From Spinacia oleracea (Eukaryota > Streptophyta > Magnoliopsida > Caryophyllales > Amaranthaceae), in contig NC_079487.1 of NCBI RefSeq assembly GCF_020520425.1, positions 88,479,141 to 88,543,140 of the forward strand: a DNA stretch of 64,000 nt, written 5' to 3'. This document shows positions 24,107 to 35,599 of the stretch, in pieces. Below the pieces are notes generated by a model. It was not told the DNA's origin. It ran no database searches and saw nothing but the letters and a program-made list of their open reading frames with translations. The first letter of the stretch is position 1. Each line of letters opens with the position of its first letter. A program made the position numbers and the translations under genes.

Positions 24107-25512
24107 TGAAGGAAATAATGCCCTTGGTCCAAGTATGCATTCTATGTTAAGTCTAATAAATGCGGTTCAGTATTAATTAACAAGTTAATAATTCAGTGAG
24201 ATCAAGTGAGCTGAATGCCTAGCTAGAGGCCGCTTCAGTTCAAGTGGAATTAATGATATTAATCCACAGCTTACTCTTGACTGAACCCGTAGGGTCACAC
24301 AAATAGTACGTAAACGGATCAAGTATTTAATGGCATTAAATACTCCATCTATGAATATTCGGAACCGACGGATCTTGGTTTCAGTGGGAGCTAAGATCGT
24401 CACAGGCAAGAAATGAATACTCCGGAAACGATGATATTGCCGGAAACGGAAATATGGATCGTATCGGAAATATAAATATTATCCAAGTCGTAGATGTTGC
24501 CGGAAACGGAAACATGGTACGTATCGGAAAATATTATCGGAAATGGAAATATTGCCAGAATCGGAAATATTGCCGGAAACGGAAATATTGTCAGAATCGG
24601 AAATATTACCGGAATCGGAAAATAATTCCGGAAACGGAAATATTAAATATTTGTTCGAAACGGAAATTAATTCCGGAATCGGAAATATTAAATATTGTTC
24701 GTATCGGAAATGAATTCCGGAATCGGAAAATTTAATCGGAAGCGCATCGTACGAATAAGCATCGGACGAGGCCTGCCGGACGAGGCCCAGCACGAAGCCA
24801 GGCCATCGCCCAGCAAGCCAAGCGCGCCGCACAAACAGCCACGCCAGGCCCAGCGCAAGGCCAGGCCCAGCAGGCTGCGCAGCGCGCACAGCACGCGCAG
24901 CGCGCAGCGCGCGCGGGCGCTACGTGGGCTGCTGCTCGCGCGCACGCATGGGGCCCATCGTGGCAGCCGTGCGTGTGTGTGCAAGTGTTTGTGTTCGTGC
25001 ACGTTTCCTAAAACATGCAGAGTTCGGTTAATGATTAAATTCCTAATTCTATTTGATAAATTAATTAAAATTAGAGTTCTTGTAGGATTCTAGGTTTAAT
25101 TAATTTGTATCTGAATAGGATTTCGATTCCCTTTCCATACCCCTATAAATATGAGGCTAGGGCTCACAATTTATAACAAGTTTCAAAAGTATTCAAAAGT
25201 GAGTTTTTTTGAGAGAAAATTAAAACACACATCTTGCTCATAAAAGTGCCGAAATTTTCTAGTACCTTAAGGGCGATTCTAGTTGGTCAATCTTAAGGCG
25301 GATCCGGACGTGCTGTGGACTATCTACGGAGGGACGACACTTGGAGTCCTAAAGACTTGTTCTTGTTCGGTTCGGGCGCAGCTAGGGAGGGCACGCAACA
25401 AAGAGTATGCATCTAAATTATGCTATATGATTATGTGTAAATAATATGTTGTCCTGGGTTAATGGTTGTTTCCGCATGATCTATGTAATGTCATATGTAT
25501 CATAACCTAACA
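24107..25512 (+). repeat. 5' LTR of inner copia element
   Basis: TG...CA ends. It contains the CGGAAATATT array (about 24425-24740), a GC-rich block and a TATA-like CCCCTATAAATATGAGG at about 25139-25155. It is related to, but clearly distinct from, the outer LTRs in the GC-rich and TATA-proximal parts. Confidence 0.95.
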
Positions 25513-25513
25513 G

Positions 25514-25527
25514 TGGTATCACGAGCC
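25514..25527 (+). promoter_or_regulatory. Primer-binding site, inner copia element
   Basis: TGGTATCACGAGCC one base after the LTR, identical to the outer element's site. Confidence 0.85.
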
Positions 25528-26499
25528 CCTTATTATTTTCATAATCTAAATTGCATGAACATGGTTAAATATTACAAATTTGCAAGAATTAAAAGGGGTG
25601 ATTAATTTTCGTAATTGTTAATTAATTGCAAATTGCGTTTATTTAATTATACGTACGCAGTTTTTCGGCAGTTTCTTCGTTACTCATCCGAATTGAGTGA
25701 TTTTTGTGTCAATTCCGCATGTAAAAGGCATTTTAAAATTTTGACAAAAATAATTTTTTTCTGCCGAACCCAGAATTCTCAAATTCGAAGCCTAACTATG
25801 ACTTTTCGAAGGTTTTAGTTTTTCGAATGCAAAATTTCGTAAATTTAAGATGTTAAATTAAATATTTGCGATTCTTGTTGATAAATCTTGAATTTTTGAT
25901 TGACCTACTGCATATGTTTAACAAGTTTGAATTCCTAGTCTTGTTAATTATGCAATCTAATTTGTAATTATGATTAATTTGTTGAAAATTAGAATAATTT
26001 AGAATTAATTTGATTTTCATAATTAATTGTAATTTAATTAGAAACCTATGATTAAAAACCACCATAAAAATTGTAAATTTATGATAAATTTTAAATTTTT
26101 ATGACCTAGACTTGAATCCATAACAATCGGAAATCAATTGGATAATAAATTTTCGATTTTTTCGCCCTAAAATTATGAAATTAATATTATTTATTAATTT
26201 GTCATTAATTTTAAATATAAATTTTAAATTTTTATGCGATTCGTTCATAAAACTTGCACGCACAAAGCAATGGACGCTTCGTGTTACCCTTAAGGGGTGT
26301 TGTATAATGCGGGCATGCGACGACGAGCAAGGGAGCTCGTCGCCCGTGCGGCACGAATGCAATGAGCAAGGGCGTAGTGCACGAGCACAAGGCAGCAGCC
26401 CTGCCTTGTGTCGTGTGCCACGAGCAATGGACGAATGGGCATGGGCGAAGGGCGAGCCAAGGCAGTCGCGTGTGGGCAGCAAGCGAGCTGCGCCACAAC

Positions 26500-26730
26500 G
26501 CGCGCTGCCTCGCACAAGAGCGCGCAGCCTCGCGCGCAGCGAGCGCAAGCTCGCGTGCCACGAGCGCTGCGCCCAGCATTGCTCGCGCGCACAGCGAGCG
26601 ATGTCGCCCGCCCAGCGAGCGATGTCGCGCGCCCAGCGAGCGATGGCTCGCGCGCCCAGCGAGCGATGTCGCGCGCCCAGCGAGCGATGTCGCGCCCGCG
26701 CTGCGAGCGATAGCTCGCGTGCGATGAGCG
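26500..26730. repeat. GC-rich ~22-bp tandem repeats in the inner copia leader
   Basis: Six or so units of the form GCGCCCAGCGAGCGATGTCGC. They occupy the same leader position as the ~50-bp array of the outer element, but the unit differs. Flanking leader sequence is conserved between the two elements. Confidence 0.85.
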
Positions 26731-28323
26731 CTGGCGCGCGCAGCGAGCACCAATGCGTGCGGAGGCTTGTGATGGGGATGCAGCAGCTATGCGACGAGCG
26801 CATGGGCTGCGCGCACATGGCCAGCAATGGCTGTGTGCGTGCGGCCCATGGGCGTGCAATGCGTAGGGTGTTTTGCGTTACGATTAGATCGTTTTGAATG
26901 TTTAATTTGAAAATTTCAGTTCACGTAATTTTAATTAATTTTAAAATTAATAATTTAAATTATTTTCTTGGATTTTAATTTTGAATATTGTAATTATAAT
27001 AAATTTTATTTATTCTAATTATTTTACTAAAATTAAAATCATGAATTAATTTAAATACGACTGAAATTAAATTAAACTTTTGGATTCAACTATAAATTGA
27101 TATGAGATTTAAATTTTAATTAAATTTGTATGTTTCCGGTTGGACTAGAAATACATTTTTATGTTTAAAATTAGTAAAGCATATGAATTTATTGGTTTCA
27201 GTGGGAGCGTATTTTAGTCATAAACTCTTGATTAGGTCTACAAATCCTTAAGGTTAAAACAACTTGATTAGAATTAATAAGGACTGAATAATTGGTAGAT
27301 TATTGGTGCCCTTGATTAATTGCTGCAAATGTTTACGTGATGCATAATGTGTTTTACTAACCAGCTATGTGGGACATTCATGATAATGAATGGGTGAATG
27401 GTATATATATATATATTGTATATGTACTGTTTTGCAGGTTATGAAGTGACTAGTATGGCCCAAATAGGATAGAAAATATGGTCTGCGTACCATTAATTTG
27501 AATGTAATTGGTCTAAAGTACCAAAGTTGTTTTTCAATTCAAATATGGTCTGCGAACCATCAAATAGTTGTAATTAGTTATAGCTTATCCTATTTGAAGA
27601 AAATGGTGCCTCCCACGGAGATTTTCAAGACGGACTTTGAAGTCAAAGCTTCAAGATGAAGTCGGGCCATACTAGATCACATTTATCTTATCCATGCTTT
27701 AAGTTATTTATTGTTTTAAATATGTCTTAAAATGCATGAGATCAAAAGCTTGATTATGTTGCATGATTAAGGATTTTAGTTCACTTAAAATCTAACCAAC
27801 ATAGTAAGAGCCTTAAGTTCCAAACTTAAAAATTGAGTTAAAAGGTGCCATGCCAAAATATACACTTGCTTGGATATCCTTTACATCAATCTAGTAATAG
27901 TTTTCGCTCAGCGAGGTGTTAATTATTGGTCCTAAAGGGGCAAGGTACACAAATAATTGTGAGTACATGTTAGTTTTGGTGAAACTCAACGATATAAGTA
28001 AGGAGTCCTTTTATGTCGTGGCAAATTCGATAGGTTTACCTAATAAGTTCTTAGACGTACCTATCAACCAAGAATAGTTTCTAGACTATTAGCAAAAGGC
28101 TTTTGCTTACCTAAGATGTTCTAGGATTAAGTCGACAAACTGTGCTTAGTTCTTCAATGATTTTAGGATCTTGGAATCATTTTATTCACACCTGCCGGAA
28201 CACATAATTTGAATAAAATGCTTAATAAACATTGAATTATGCATGTATGCTAGAATTTAAGTTTATTAAGAGAAACTGTGAATGGTTATTTATTTGTTTA
28301 TTCTTTTCAATTGTAGTTTTAAT

Positions 28324-31300
28324 ATGGCAAACAACAATCAAAACATCATCATGGGTTCTGAGCTTATGGTCAAGCTGAACCTGACAAATTTTCTTGAATG
28401 GGAAGCTAAGCTAGTTGAAATAGTCAAACTCAATGGACTTGAGTATGTACTGTCACATCCCATGCCAAGCTACTATGCCAGAGACATGACCCCTGAGAGA
28501 TTTTACGCCTGGGATGCGGATCTCAAAAAGGTTATGAGTCTCATGCTGAACAATATCCCTGATGATTGGGCTAAAAGGTTTGTAGCCTATGAACCTTTTA
28601 CGCTCATCAAGAATCTGAGGGATATCTGTCGTGGAAGTACGGAGGACAGGGACCTGAACGTCCATGAGTTGATTGAATCAATGTCTGGTCTAAAGGTTAG
28701 TTCTCCCAACAGGTGTTATAGGATGGAGGTCCAAGAAACACATGTTCAGCTCCTTCGCACTAAACAGAGGGTAGGCGTCCCACTGAGGTTCCATGTGGAT
28801 CTTATGTGTTCATATTTTGATCGCCTAAGTCTACTAGGAACACCAATAAGCGAAAGGATGGCAGTCTCTGTCTTGCTCAATTCACTACACAGTGGGTTTG
28901 GTCGCTTCAAGCAACTATACCTAAGTGAACCAAGAGAAGAAACAGTTGCAGAATTTATTCACCTTGTCAGAAAGGCTGAAATAGTACTGGACTGTGAAGC
29001 CAAAGATTTACTCAAGGCTAGAAAAAGACCATTCAAGAAAGGTGGAAAGTCCAAGGGCAATGCTAAATCAAAGCAGGACAAGTCCACATCAAGCTGTCTT
29101 TATTGTGATGGAATAGGCCATTACAAAAGAGAATGTCCAAAGCTAAAGGAAGATCAGAAGAACGGAACAGTCGTTCCATCTTCAGGTATTTTCGTTATAG
29201 ACTGTATACTTGCTAATTCAACTTCTTGGGTATTAGATACAGGTTGTGGCTCACACTTATGTTCCAATCCACAGGGACTAAGAAGAAGTAGAAAGTTAAG
29301 CAAGGGTGAAGTCGACCTACGAGTGGGAAATGGAGCAGGGATTGCTGCATTAGCCGTAGGAACTTACTATTTGTCGTTGCCCTCCGGGCTAGTTTTGGAA
29401 CTGGAAGAATGTTTCCATGTTCCAAGTCTTACTAAAAATATCATTTCAGTTTCTTGCTTAGATGCTAAGGGATTTTCCTTTATAATAAAAGACAATAGTT
29501 GTTCGTTTTATTTTAAAGAGATGTTTTATGGATCTGCTAGATTAGTCAATGGACTTTATTTATTAGATCACGACAAACAAGTATATAACATAAATACCAA
29601 AAAGGCCAAAAAGGATGATTCAGATCTCACCTATCTGTGGCATTGTCGATTAGGCCATATAAACTTGAAACGCTTAGAAAGACTTCAAAAGGAAGGAATT
29701 CTAGAGCCATTTGACTTAGAGGATTATGGTAAATGCGAATCATGTTTACTTGGCAAAATGACAAAGCAACCTTTCTCTAAAGTTGGAGAAAGAGCAAATG
29801 AACTATTGGGTTTAATCCATACAGATGTATGTGGACCAATGAGTACAAATGCTAGAGGTGGTTTCAGCTACTTTATCACTTTCACTGATGACTTCAGTAG
29901 GTATGGTTATGTCTACCTAATGAAGCATAAGTCTGAATCCTTTGACAAATTCAAGGAATTTCAGAGTGAAGTAGAGAATCAATTAGGCAAGAAGATTAAG
30001 GCACTGCGGTCTGATAGAGGCGGTGAATATCTGAGCTATGAATTTGATGACCATCTGAAAGAATGTGGAATTCTATCAGAATTAACTCCTCCTGGAACAC
30101 CACAATGGAACGGTGTGTCAGAACGGAGGAACAGAACCTTGCTAGACATGGTCAGGTCAATGATGGGTCAGGCCGAACTTCCATTAGAATTTTGGGGACA
30201 TGCACTAAATACAGCTGCACTCACTATAAATAGAGCTCCGTCTAAAGCTGTCGAAAAGACTCCATACGAATTATGGTTTGGAAAGCCTCCAAATGTGTCT
30301 TTTCTTAAGATTTGGGGATGTGAAGTATACGTCAAACGATTAATTTCAGACAAACTTCATCCAAAATCTGACAAATGTATCCTTGTGGGCTATCCAAAGG
30401 AAACAAAGGGGTATTACTTCTACAATACATCTGAGAACAAAGTGTTTGTTGCTCGAGATGGTGTCTTTTTGGAGAAGGATCACATTTCCAAAATGACAAG
30501 TGGGAGAAAAGTAGACCTCGAAGAAATTCGAGTCGAACAACAAACTCTAGAGAATGCTCAAGATGACATTCAGGATGAAACTCAGAGATCTTTAGAAGAA
30601 TCTGGTGAGAATCATGGTCAATCTAGAAATGTTACCCCGCGTAGATCGCAAAGATATAGATCTCAACCGGAAAGGTACTTAGGTATTTTGACGAACGAGA
30701 GCTATGACGTTCTATTACTTGAAAGTGATGAACCTGCGACTTACAAGCAAGCTATGACGAGCCCTAGCTCCAAGCAGTGGCAAGAAGCCATGCAATCTGA
30801 ATTAGACTCCATGTCTGAAAACCAAGTATGGGATTTGGTCGATTTGCCAGATGGCTACCAAGCCATTGGAAGCAAATGGGTTTTCAAACTGAAAAAGGAC
30901 AAGGATGGGAAACTTGAAGTTTTCAAAGCTAGATTGGTCGCAAAAGGTTACAGGCAAGTCCACGGTGTGGTTTACGATGAAACCTTTTCACCAGTTGCAA
31001 TGCTAAAGTCTATTCGAATAATGTTAGCAATCGCTGCATATTACGATTACGAAATATGGCAGATGGATGTCAAAACTGCTTTCTTAAACGGCGTTTTAAC
31101 AGAAACTGTGTTTATGACACAGCCTGAAGGTTTTGAGGATCCAAAGAATGCTAAAAAGGTATGCAAGCTAAAGAAGTCAATCTACGGATTGAAGCAGGCA
31201 TCCAGGAGCTGGAATATACGTTTTGATGAAGCAGTCAGTGACTTTGGTTTCATCAAGAACGCAGACGAATCTTGTGTATACAAGAAGGTCAGTGGGAGAA

Positions 31301-32310
31301 AAATTGCTTTCCTAGTATTATATGTCGACGACATATTGCTTATCGGAAATGACATTCCTATGTTGAACTCTGTCAAGATTTGGCTTGGGAAATGTTTTTC
31401 GATGAAGGATCTAGGAGAAGCACAGTACATATTGGGCATCAAGATTTACAGAGATAGATCTAAAAAGATGATTGGACTTAGTCAAAGCACTTATATCAAT
31501 AAGGTGCTTGATAGGTTCAAGATGGCGGACTCCAAGCGAGGCTACCTACCCATGTCTCATGGAATGACTCTAAGCAAGACTCAGTGCCCAAAAACACTTG
31601 ATGAGCGTAGACGAATGAATGGGATTCCATATGCATCATTGATTGGTTCAATAATGTATGCTATGATATGTACACGCCCGGATGTTGCGTACGCACTCAG
31701 TGCTACGAGCAGATACCAGTCAGACCCAGGAGAGGCGCATTGGACTGCTGCCAAGAACATTCTGAAGTACCTGAAAAGGCACAAAGATGACTTCCTGGTC
31801 TATGGTGGAGATGATGAATTAATTGTTAAAGGCTATACGGACGCAAGTTTCCAAACCGACAAAGATGATTTTAGATCACAGTCTGGGTTTGTCTTCTGCC
31901 TCAACGGAGGAGCAGTAAGCTGGAAAAGTGCTAAGCAAAGCACCATTGCGGATTCTACAACTGAAGCGGAGTACATTGCTGCACATGAAGCAGCAAAGGA
32001 AGCTATATGGCTAAGGAAGTTCATAGGTGAACTTGGTGTAGTCCCCTCCATTAAAGGACCAATAGCCCTGTATTGTGACAATAACGGAGCTATTGCACAG
32101 GCAAAAGAGCCTAGACACCACCAGAGAGTCAAGCATGTACTTCGTAGATTTCACCTTCTACGAGAGTTCGTTGAAAGAAAAGAAGTCGAGATAAGCAAAA
32201 TTGGAACTGATGACAACATATCAGATCCATTAACTAAACCTCTGCCGCAGGCGAAGCACAACTCGCACACTGCAGCTATGGGAATCAAGCATATTGGAGA
32301 ATGGCTTTGA
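28324..32310 (+). CDS. Copia gag-pol polyprotein, intact
   Basis: One ORF of 1328 codons from the ATG at 28324 (an in-frame ATG at 28282 would add 14 hydrophobic residues; 28324 gives the usual gag-like start). It has the copia domain order. A gag region is followed by a CCHC knuckle (CLYCDGIGHYKREC, residues ~257-270). The protease has the active site DTG near 303. The integrase has HCRLGH at ~440, followed by a Cys pair, and catalytic region IHTDVCGP (~499), TDDFSRYGY (~521) and VSERRNRTLLDMVR (~597). The reverse transcriptase has KARLVAKGYRQ (~868) and YVDDILL (~1000). The RNase H has TEAEYIA (~1213). The protein replicates the element in cytoplasmic particles and inserts the DNA copy in the nucleus. 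No frameshift or stop is seen, and all key residues named are present. Confidence 0.96.
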   Translation: MANNNQNIIMGSELMVKLNLTNFLEWEAKLVEIVKLNGLEYVLSHPMPSYYARDMTPERFYAWDADLKKVMSLMLNNIPDDWAKRFVAYEPFTLIKNLRDICRGSTEDRDLNVHELIESMSGLKVSSPNRCYRMEVQETHVQLLRTKQRVGVPLRFHVDLMCSYFDRLSLLGTPISERMAVSVLLNSLHSGFGRFKQLYLSEPREETVAEFIHLVRKAEIVLDCEAKDLLKARKRPFKKGGKSKGNAKSKQDKSTSSCLYCDGIGHYKRECPKLKEDQKNGTVVPSSGIFVIDCILANSTSWVLDTGCGSHLCSNPQGLRRSRKLSKGEVDLRVGNGAGIAALAVGTYYLSLPSGLVLELEECFHVPSLTKNIISVSCLDAKGFSFIIKDNSCSFYFKEMFYGSARLVNGLYLLDHDKQVYNINTKKAKKDDSDLTYLWHCRLGHINLKRLERLQKEGILEPFDLEDYGKCESCLLGKMTKQPFSKVGERANELLGLIHTDVCGPMSTNARGGFSYFITFTDDFSRYGYVYLMKHKSESFDKFKEFQSEVENQLGKKIKALRSDRGGEYLSYEFDDHLKECGILSELTPPGTPQWNGVSERRNRTLLDMVRSMMGQAELPLEFWGHALNTAALTINRAPSKAVEKTPYELWFGKPPNVSFLKIWGCEVYVKRLISDKLHPKSDKCILVGYPKETKGYYFYNTSENKVFVARDGVFLEKDHISKMTSGRKVDLEEIRVEQQTLENAQDDIQDETQRSLEESGENHGQSRNVTPRRSQRYRSQPERYLGILTNESYDVLLLESDEPATYKQAMTSPSSKQWQEAMQSELDSMSENQVWDLVDLPDGYQAIGSKWVFKLKKDKDGKLEVFKARLVAKGYRQVHGVVYDETFSPVAMLKSIRIMLAIAAYYDYEIWQMDVKTAFLNGVLTETVFMTQPEGFEDPKNAKKVCKLKKSIYGLKQASRSWNIRFDEAVSDFGFIKNADESCVYKKVSGRKIAFLVLYVDDILLIGNDIPMLNSVKIWLGKCFSMKDLGEAQYILGIKIYRDRSKKMIGLSQSTYINKVLDRFKMADSKRGYLPMSHGMTLSKTQCPKTLDERRRMNGIPYASLIGSIMYAMICTRPDVAYALSATSRYQSDPGEAHWTAAKNILKYLKRHKDDFLVYGGDDELIVKGYTDASFQTDKDDFRSQSGFVFCLNGGAVSWKSAKQSTIADSTTEAEYIAAHEAAKEAIWLRKFIGELGVVPSIKGPIALYCDNNGAIAQAKEPRHHQRVKHVLRRFHLLREFVERKEVEISKIGTDDNISDPLTKPLPQAKHNSHTAAMGIKHIGEWL

Positions 32311-33146
32311 TGTCTCTGTTTAATGTTTTAAAGTTTTAGAGTTTAAATCTTTGTAAAACATTATTGGTTAATCATTCACAATAAATGAAATGAATTCATT
32401 TTTCCATTTAATTTATGGTTTATTAAATGATGAGTCCCTTCAATTTGACGATATATTCAAGATAGACTGTCAGGACCAGTCCTGTGACTAAGAAATGTCT
32501 ATCAAGTGAACTTGAATGTCAAAGGTTGAAAATGGTCCCTAATCGGAGTTTTTTATAAAATTGGACGCATAGAAAACGTTAGACGATTAGAATGCAAGAT
32601 GACTAGTAGTTCTGTTTCTTGAACTATGTGGACATGGCAATGTCATAATCATTTGCATAGATACTTACTTTGGGAAGACTAGTATCGGACAAGACCTATG
32701 AAACTTTACTGTAAGAGATGAAAATCTGTCATGAGTAAATTTCATTAAATTATTAGACACTAAATCCTCAATACCTGAGTGATTTGAGATTACTTGTTTG
32801 AGAACTGGTTGCTTTGACGTTGACCAACCGTCGCACCGTAAAAGGAGGCTATAAAGGCAACGCTCAGGTAATCACCTATCAAACGAAGTCTAATCTCAAG
32901 ATCGCAAGATTGGGATTGTCCTCCCATAAATCGGGATGAGATGCTTAAAAGTTGTACAAGGCCACTCGGAGAGCTAGAAACTGTGAAATGCATGGCCGTG
33001 CTCGGATGAATCATAGGCTATGATTATCTGTTTATTTGATCAGTTGAACTCTGAAACCGAGGAACACCTCTGGACGTAATAAGGATGACAACTCTTACCT
33101 TATGTTCAAGAGCAAGCATCGAGCGACAAAGGAATTAGGAAATGCA

Positions 33147-33168
33147 CACTTGTCCCTAAGGACAAGTG
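33147..33168. other. Perfect hairpin next to the polypurine tract
   Basis: CACTTGTCC and GGACAAGTG pair perfectly around a CTAA loop, directly before GGGAGAC and the 3' LTR. The outer element has the same hairpin at 40397-40418. The overlap with the polypurine tract (AAGTGGGAGAC) suggests a conserved signal, not chance. Confidence 0.7.
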
Positions 33169-33174
33169 GGAGAC

Positions 33175-34562
33175 TGAAGGAAATAATGCCCTTGGTCCAA
33201 GTATGCATTCTATGTTAAATCTAATAAATGCGGTTCAGTATTAATTAACAAGTTAATAATTCAGTGAGATCAAGTGAGCTGAATGCCTAGCTAGAGGCCG
33301 CTTCAGTTCAAGTGGAATTAATGATATTAATCCACAGCTTACTCTTGACTGAACCCGTAGGGTCACACAAATAGTACGTAAACGGATCAAGTATTTAATG
33401 GCATTAAATACTCCATCTATGAATATTCGGAACCGACGGATCTTGGTTTCAGTGGGAGCTAAGATCGTCACAGGCAAGAAATGAATACTCCGGAAACGAT
33501 GATATTGCCGGAAACGGAAATATGGATCGTATCGGAAATATAAATATTATCCAAGTTGTAGATGTTGCCGGAAACGGAAACATGGTACGTATCGGAAAAT
33601 ATTATCGGAAATGGAAATATTGCCAGAATCGGAAATATTGCCGGAAACGGAAATATTGTCAGAATCGGAAATATTACCGGAATCGGAAAATAATTCCGGA
33701 AACAGAAATATTAAATATTTGTTCGAAACGGAAATTAATTCCGGAATCGGAAATATTAAATATTGTTCGTATCGGAAATGAATTCCGGAATCGGAAAATT
33801 TAATCGGAAGCGCATCGTACGAATAAGCATCGGACGAGGCCTGCCGGACGAGGCCCAGCACGAAGCCAGGCCATCGCCCAGAAAGCCAAGCGCGCCGCAC
33901 AAACAGCCACGCCAGGCCCAGCGCAAGGCCAGGCCCAGCAGGCTGCGCAGCGCGCAGCGCGCGCGGGCGCTACGTGGGCTGCTGCTCGCGCGCACGCATG
34001 GGGCCCATCGTGGCAGCCGTGCGTGTGTGTGCAAGTGTTTGTGTTCGTGCACGTTTCCTAAAACATGCAGAGTTCGGTTAATGATTAAATTCCTAATTCT
34101 ATTTGATAAATTAATTAAAATTAGAGTTCTTGTAGGATTCTAGGTTTAATTAATTTGTATCTGAATAGGATTTCGATTCCCTTTCCATACCCCTATAAAT
34201 ATGAGGCTAGGGCTCACAATTTATAACAAGTTTCAAAAGTATTCAAAAGTGAGTTTTTTTGAGAGAAAATTAAAACACACATCTTGCTTATAAAAGTGCC
34301 GAAATTTTCTAGTACCTTAAGGGCGATTCTAGTTGGTCAATCTTAAGGCGGATCCGGACGTGCTGTGGACTATCTACGGAGGGACGACACTTGGAGTCCT
34401 AAAGACTTGTTCTTGTTCGGTTCGGGCGCAGCTAGGGAGGGCACGCAACAAAGAGTATGCATCTAAATTATGCTATATGATTATGTGTAAATAATATGTT
34501 GTCCTGGGTTAATGGTTGTTTCCGCATGATCTATGTAATGTCATATGTATCATAACCTAACA
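33175..34562 (+). repeat. 3' LTR of inner copia element
   Basis: 1388 bp, nearly identical to 24107-25512, lacking 18 bp of the GC-rich CAGCGCGCA repeat. Preceded by the polypurine tract and followed by GCACT. Confidence 0.95.
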
Positions 34563-35599
34563 GCACTTTTAGTCATAAAACTCTTGATTAGGTCTACAAA
34601 TCCTTAAGGTTAAAACAACTTGATTAGAATTAATAAGGACTGAATAATTTGTAGATTATTGGTGCCCTTGATTAATTGCTGCAAATGTTTATGTGATGCA
34701 TAATGTGTTTTATTAACCAGCTATGTGGGCCATTCATGATAATGAATGGGTGAATGGTATATATTGTATATGTACTATTTTGCAGGTTATGAAGTGACTA
34801 GTATGGCCCAAATAGGATAGAAAATATGGTCTGCGTACCATTAATTTGAATGTAATTGGTCTAAAGTACTAAAGTTGTTTTTCAATTCAAATATGGTCTG
34901 CGTACCATCAAATATTTGTAATTAGTTTTTAATTATAGCTTATCCTATTTGAAGAAAATGGTGCCTCCCACGGAGATTTTCAAGACGGACTTTGAAGTTA
35001 AAGCTTCAAGATGAAGTCGGGCCATACTAGATCACATTTATCTTATGCATGTTTTAAGTTATTTATTGCTTTTAAATATGTCTTAAAATGCATGAGATCA
35101 AAAGCTTGATTATGTTGCATGATTAAGGATTTTAGTTCACTTAAAATCTAACCAACATAGTAAGAACCTTAAGTTCCAAACTTAAAAATTGAGTTAAAAG
35201 GTGCCATGCCAAAATATACACTTGCTTGGATATCCTTTACATCAATCTAGTAATAGTTTTCGCTCATCGAGGTGTTACTTATTGGTCCTAAAGGGGCAAG
35301 GTACACAAATAATTGTGAGTACATGTTAGTTTTGGTGAAACTCAACGATATAAGTAAGGAGTCCTTTTATGTCGTGGCAAAATCGATAGGTTTACCTAAT
35401 AAGTTCTTAGACGTACCTATCAACCAAGAATAGTTTCTAGACTATTAGCAAAAGGCTTTTGCTTACCTAAGATGTTTTAGGATTAAGTCGACAAACTGTG
35501 CTTAGTTCTTCAATGATTTTAGGATCTTGGAATCATTTTATTCACACCTGCCGGAACAATAAATTCGAATAAAATGCTAATAACTTGTTGAAATTGCAT

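Larger units (their letters stand above)
24107..34562 (+). mobile_element. Inner copia LTR retrotransposon with intact gag-pol (10.46 kb)
   Basis: LTRs are 24107-25512 (1406 bp) and 33175-34562 (1388 bp), flanked by GCACT on both sides (24102-24106 and 34563-34567). It is inserted in the leader of the outer element. It has a primer site, a very long leader (~2.8 kb), one uninterrupted gag-pol ORF, a ~860-bp 3' non-coding region and a polypurine tract. The LTRs differ by a few substitutions and one 18-bp gap in a GC-rich repeat, so it is young. Everything needed for autonomous movement appears present. Confidence 0.96.

Noticed and set aside
28453..32132. Several short minus-strand ORFs within gag-pol
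   Set aside because: Shadow frames of the intact copia polyprotein; no independent signals.
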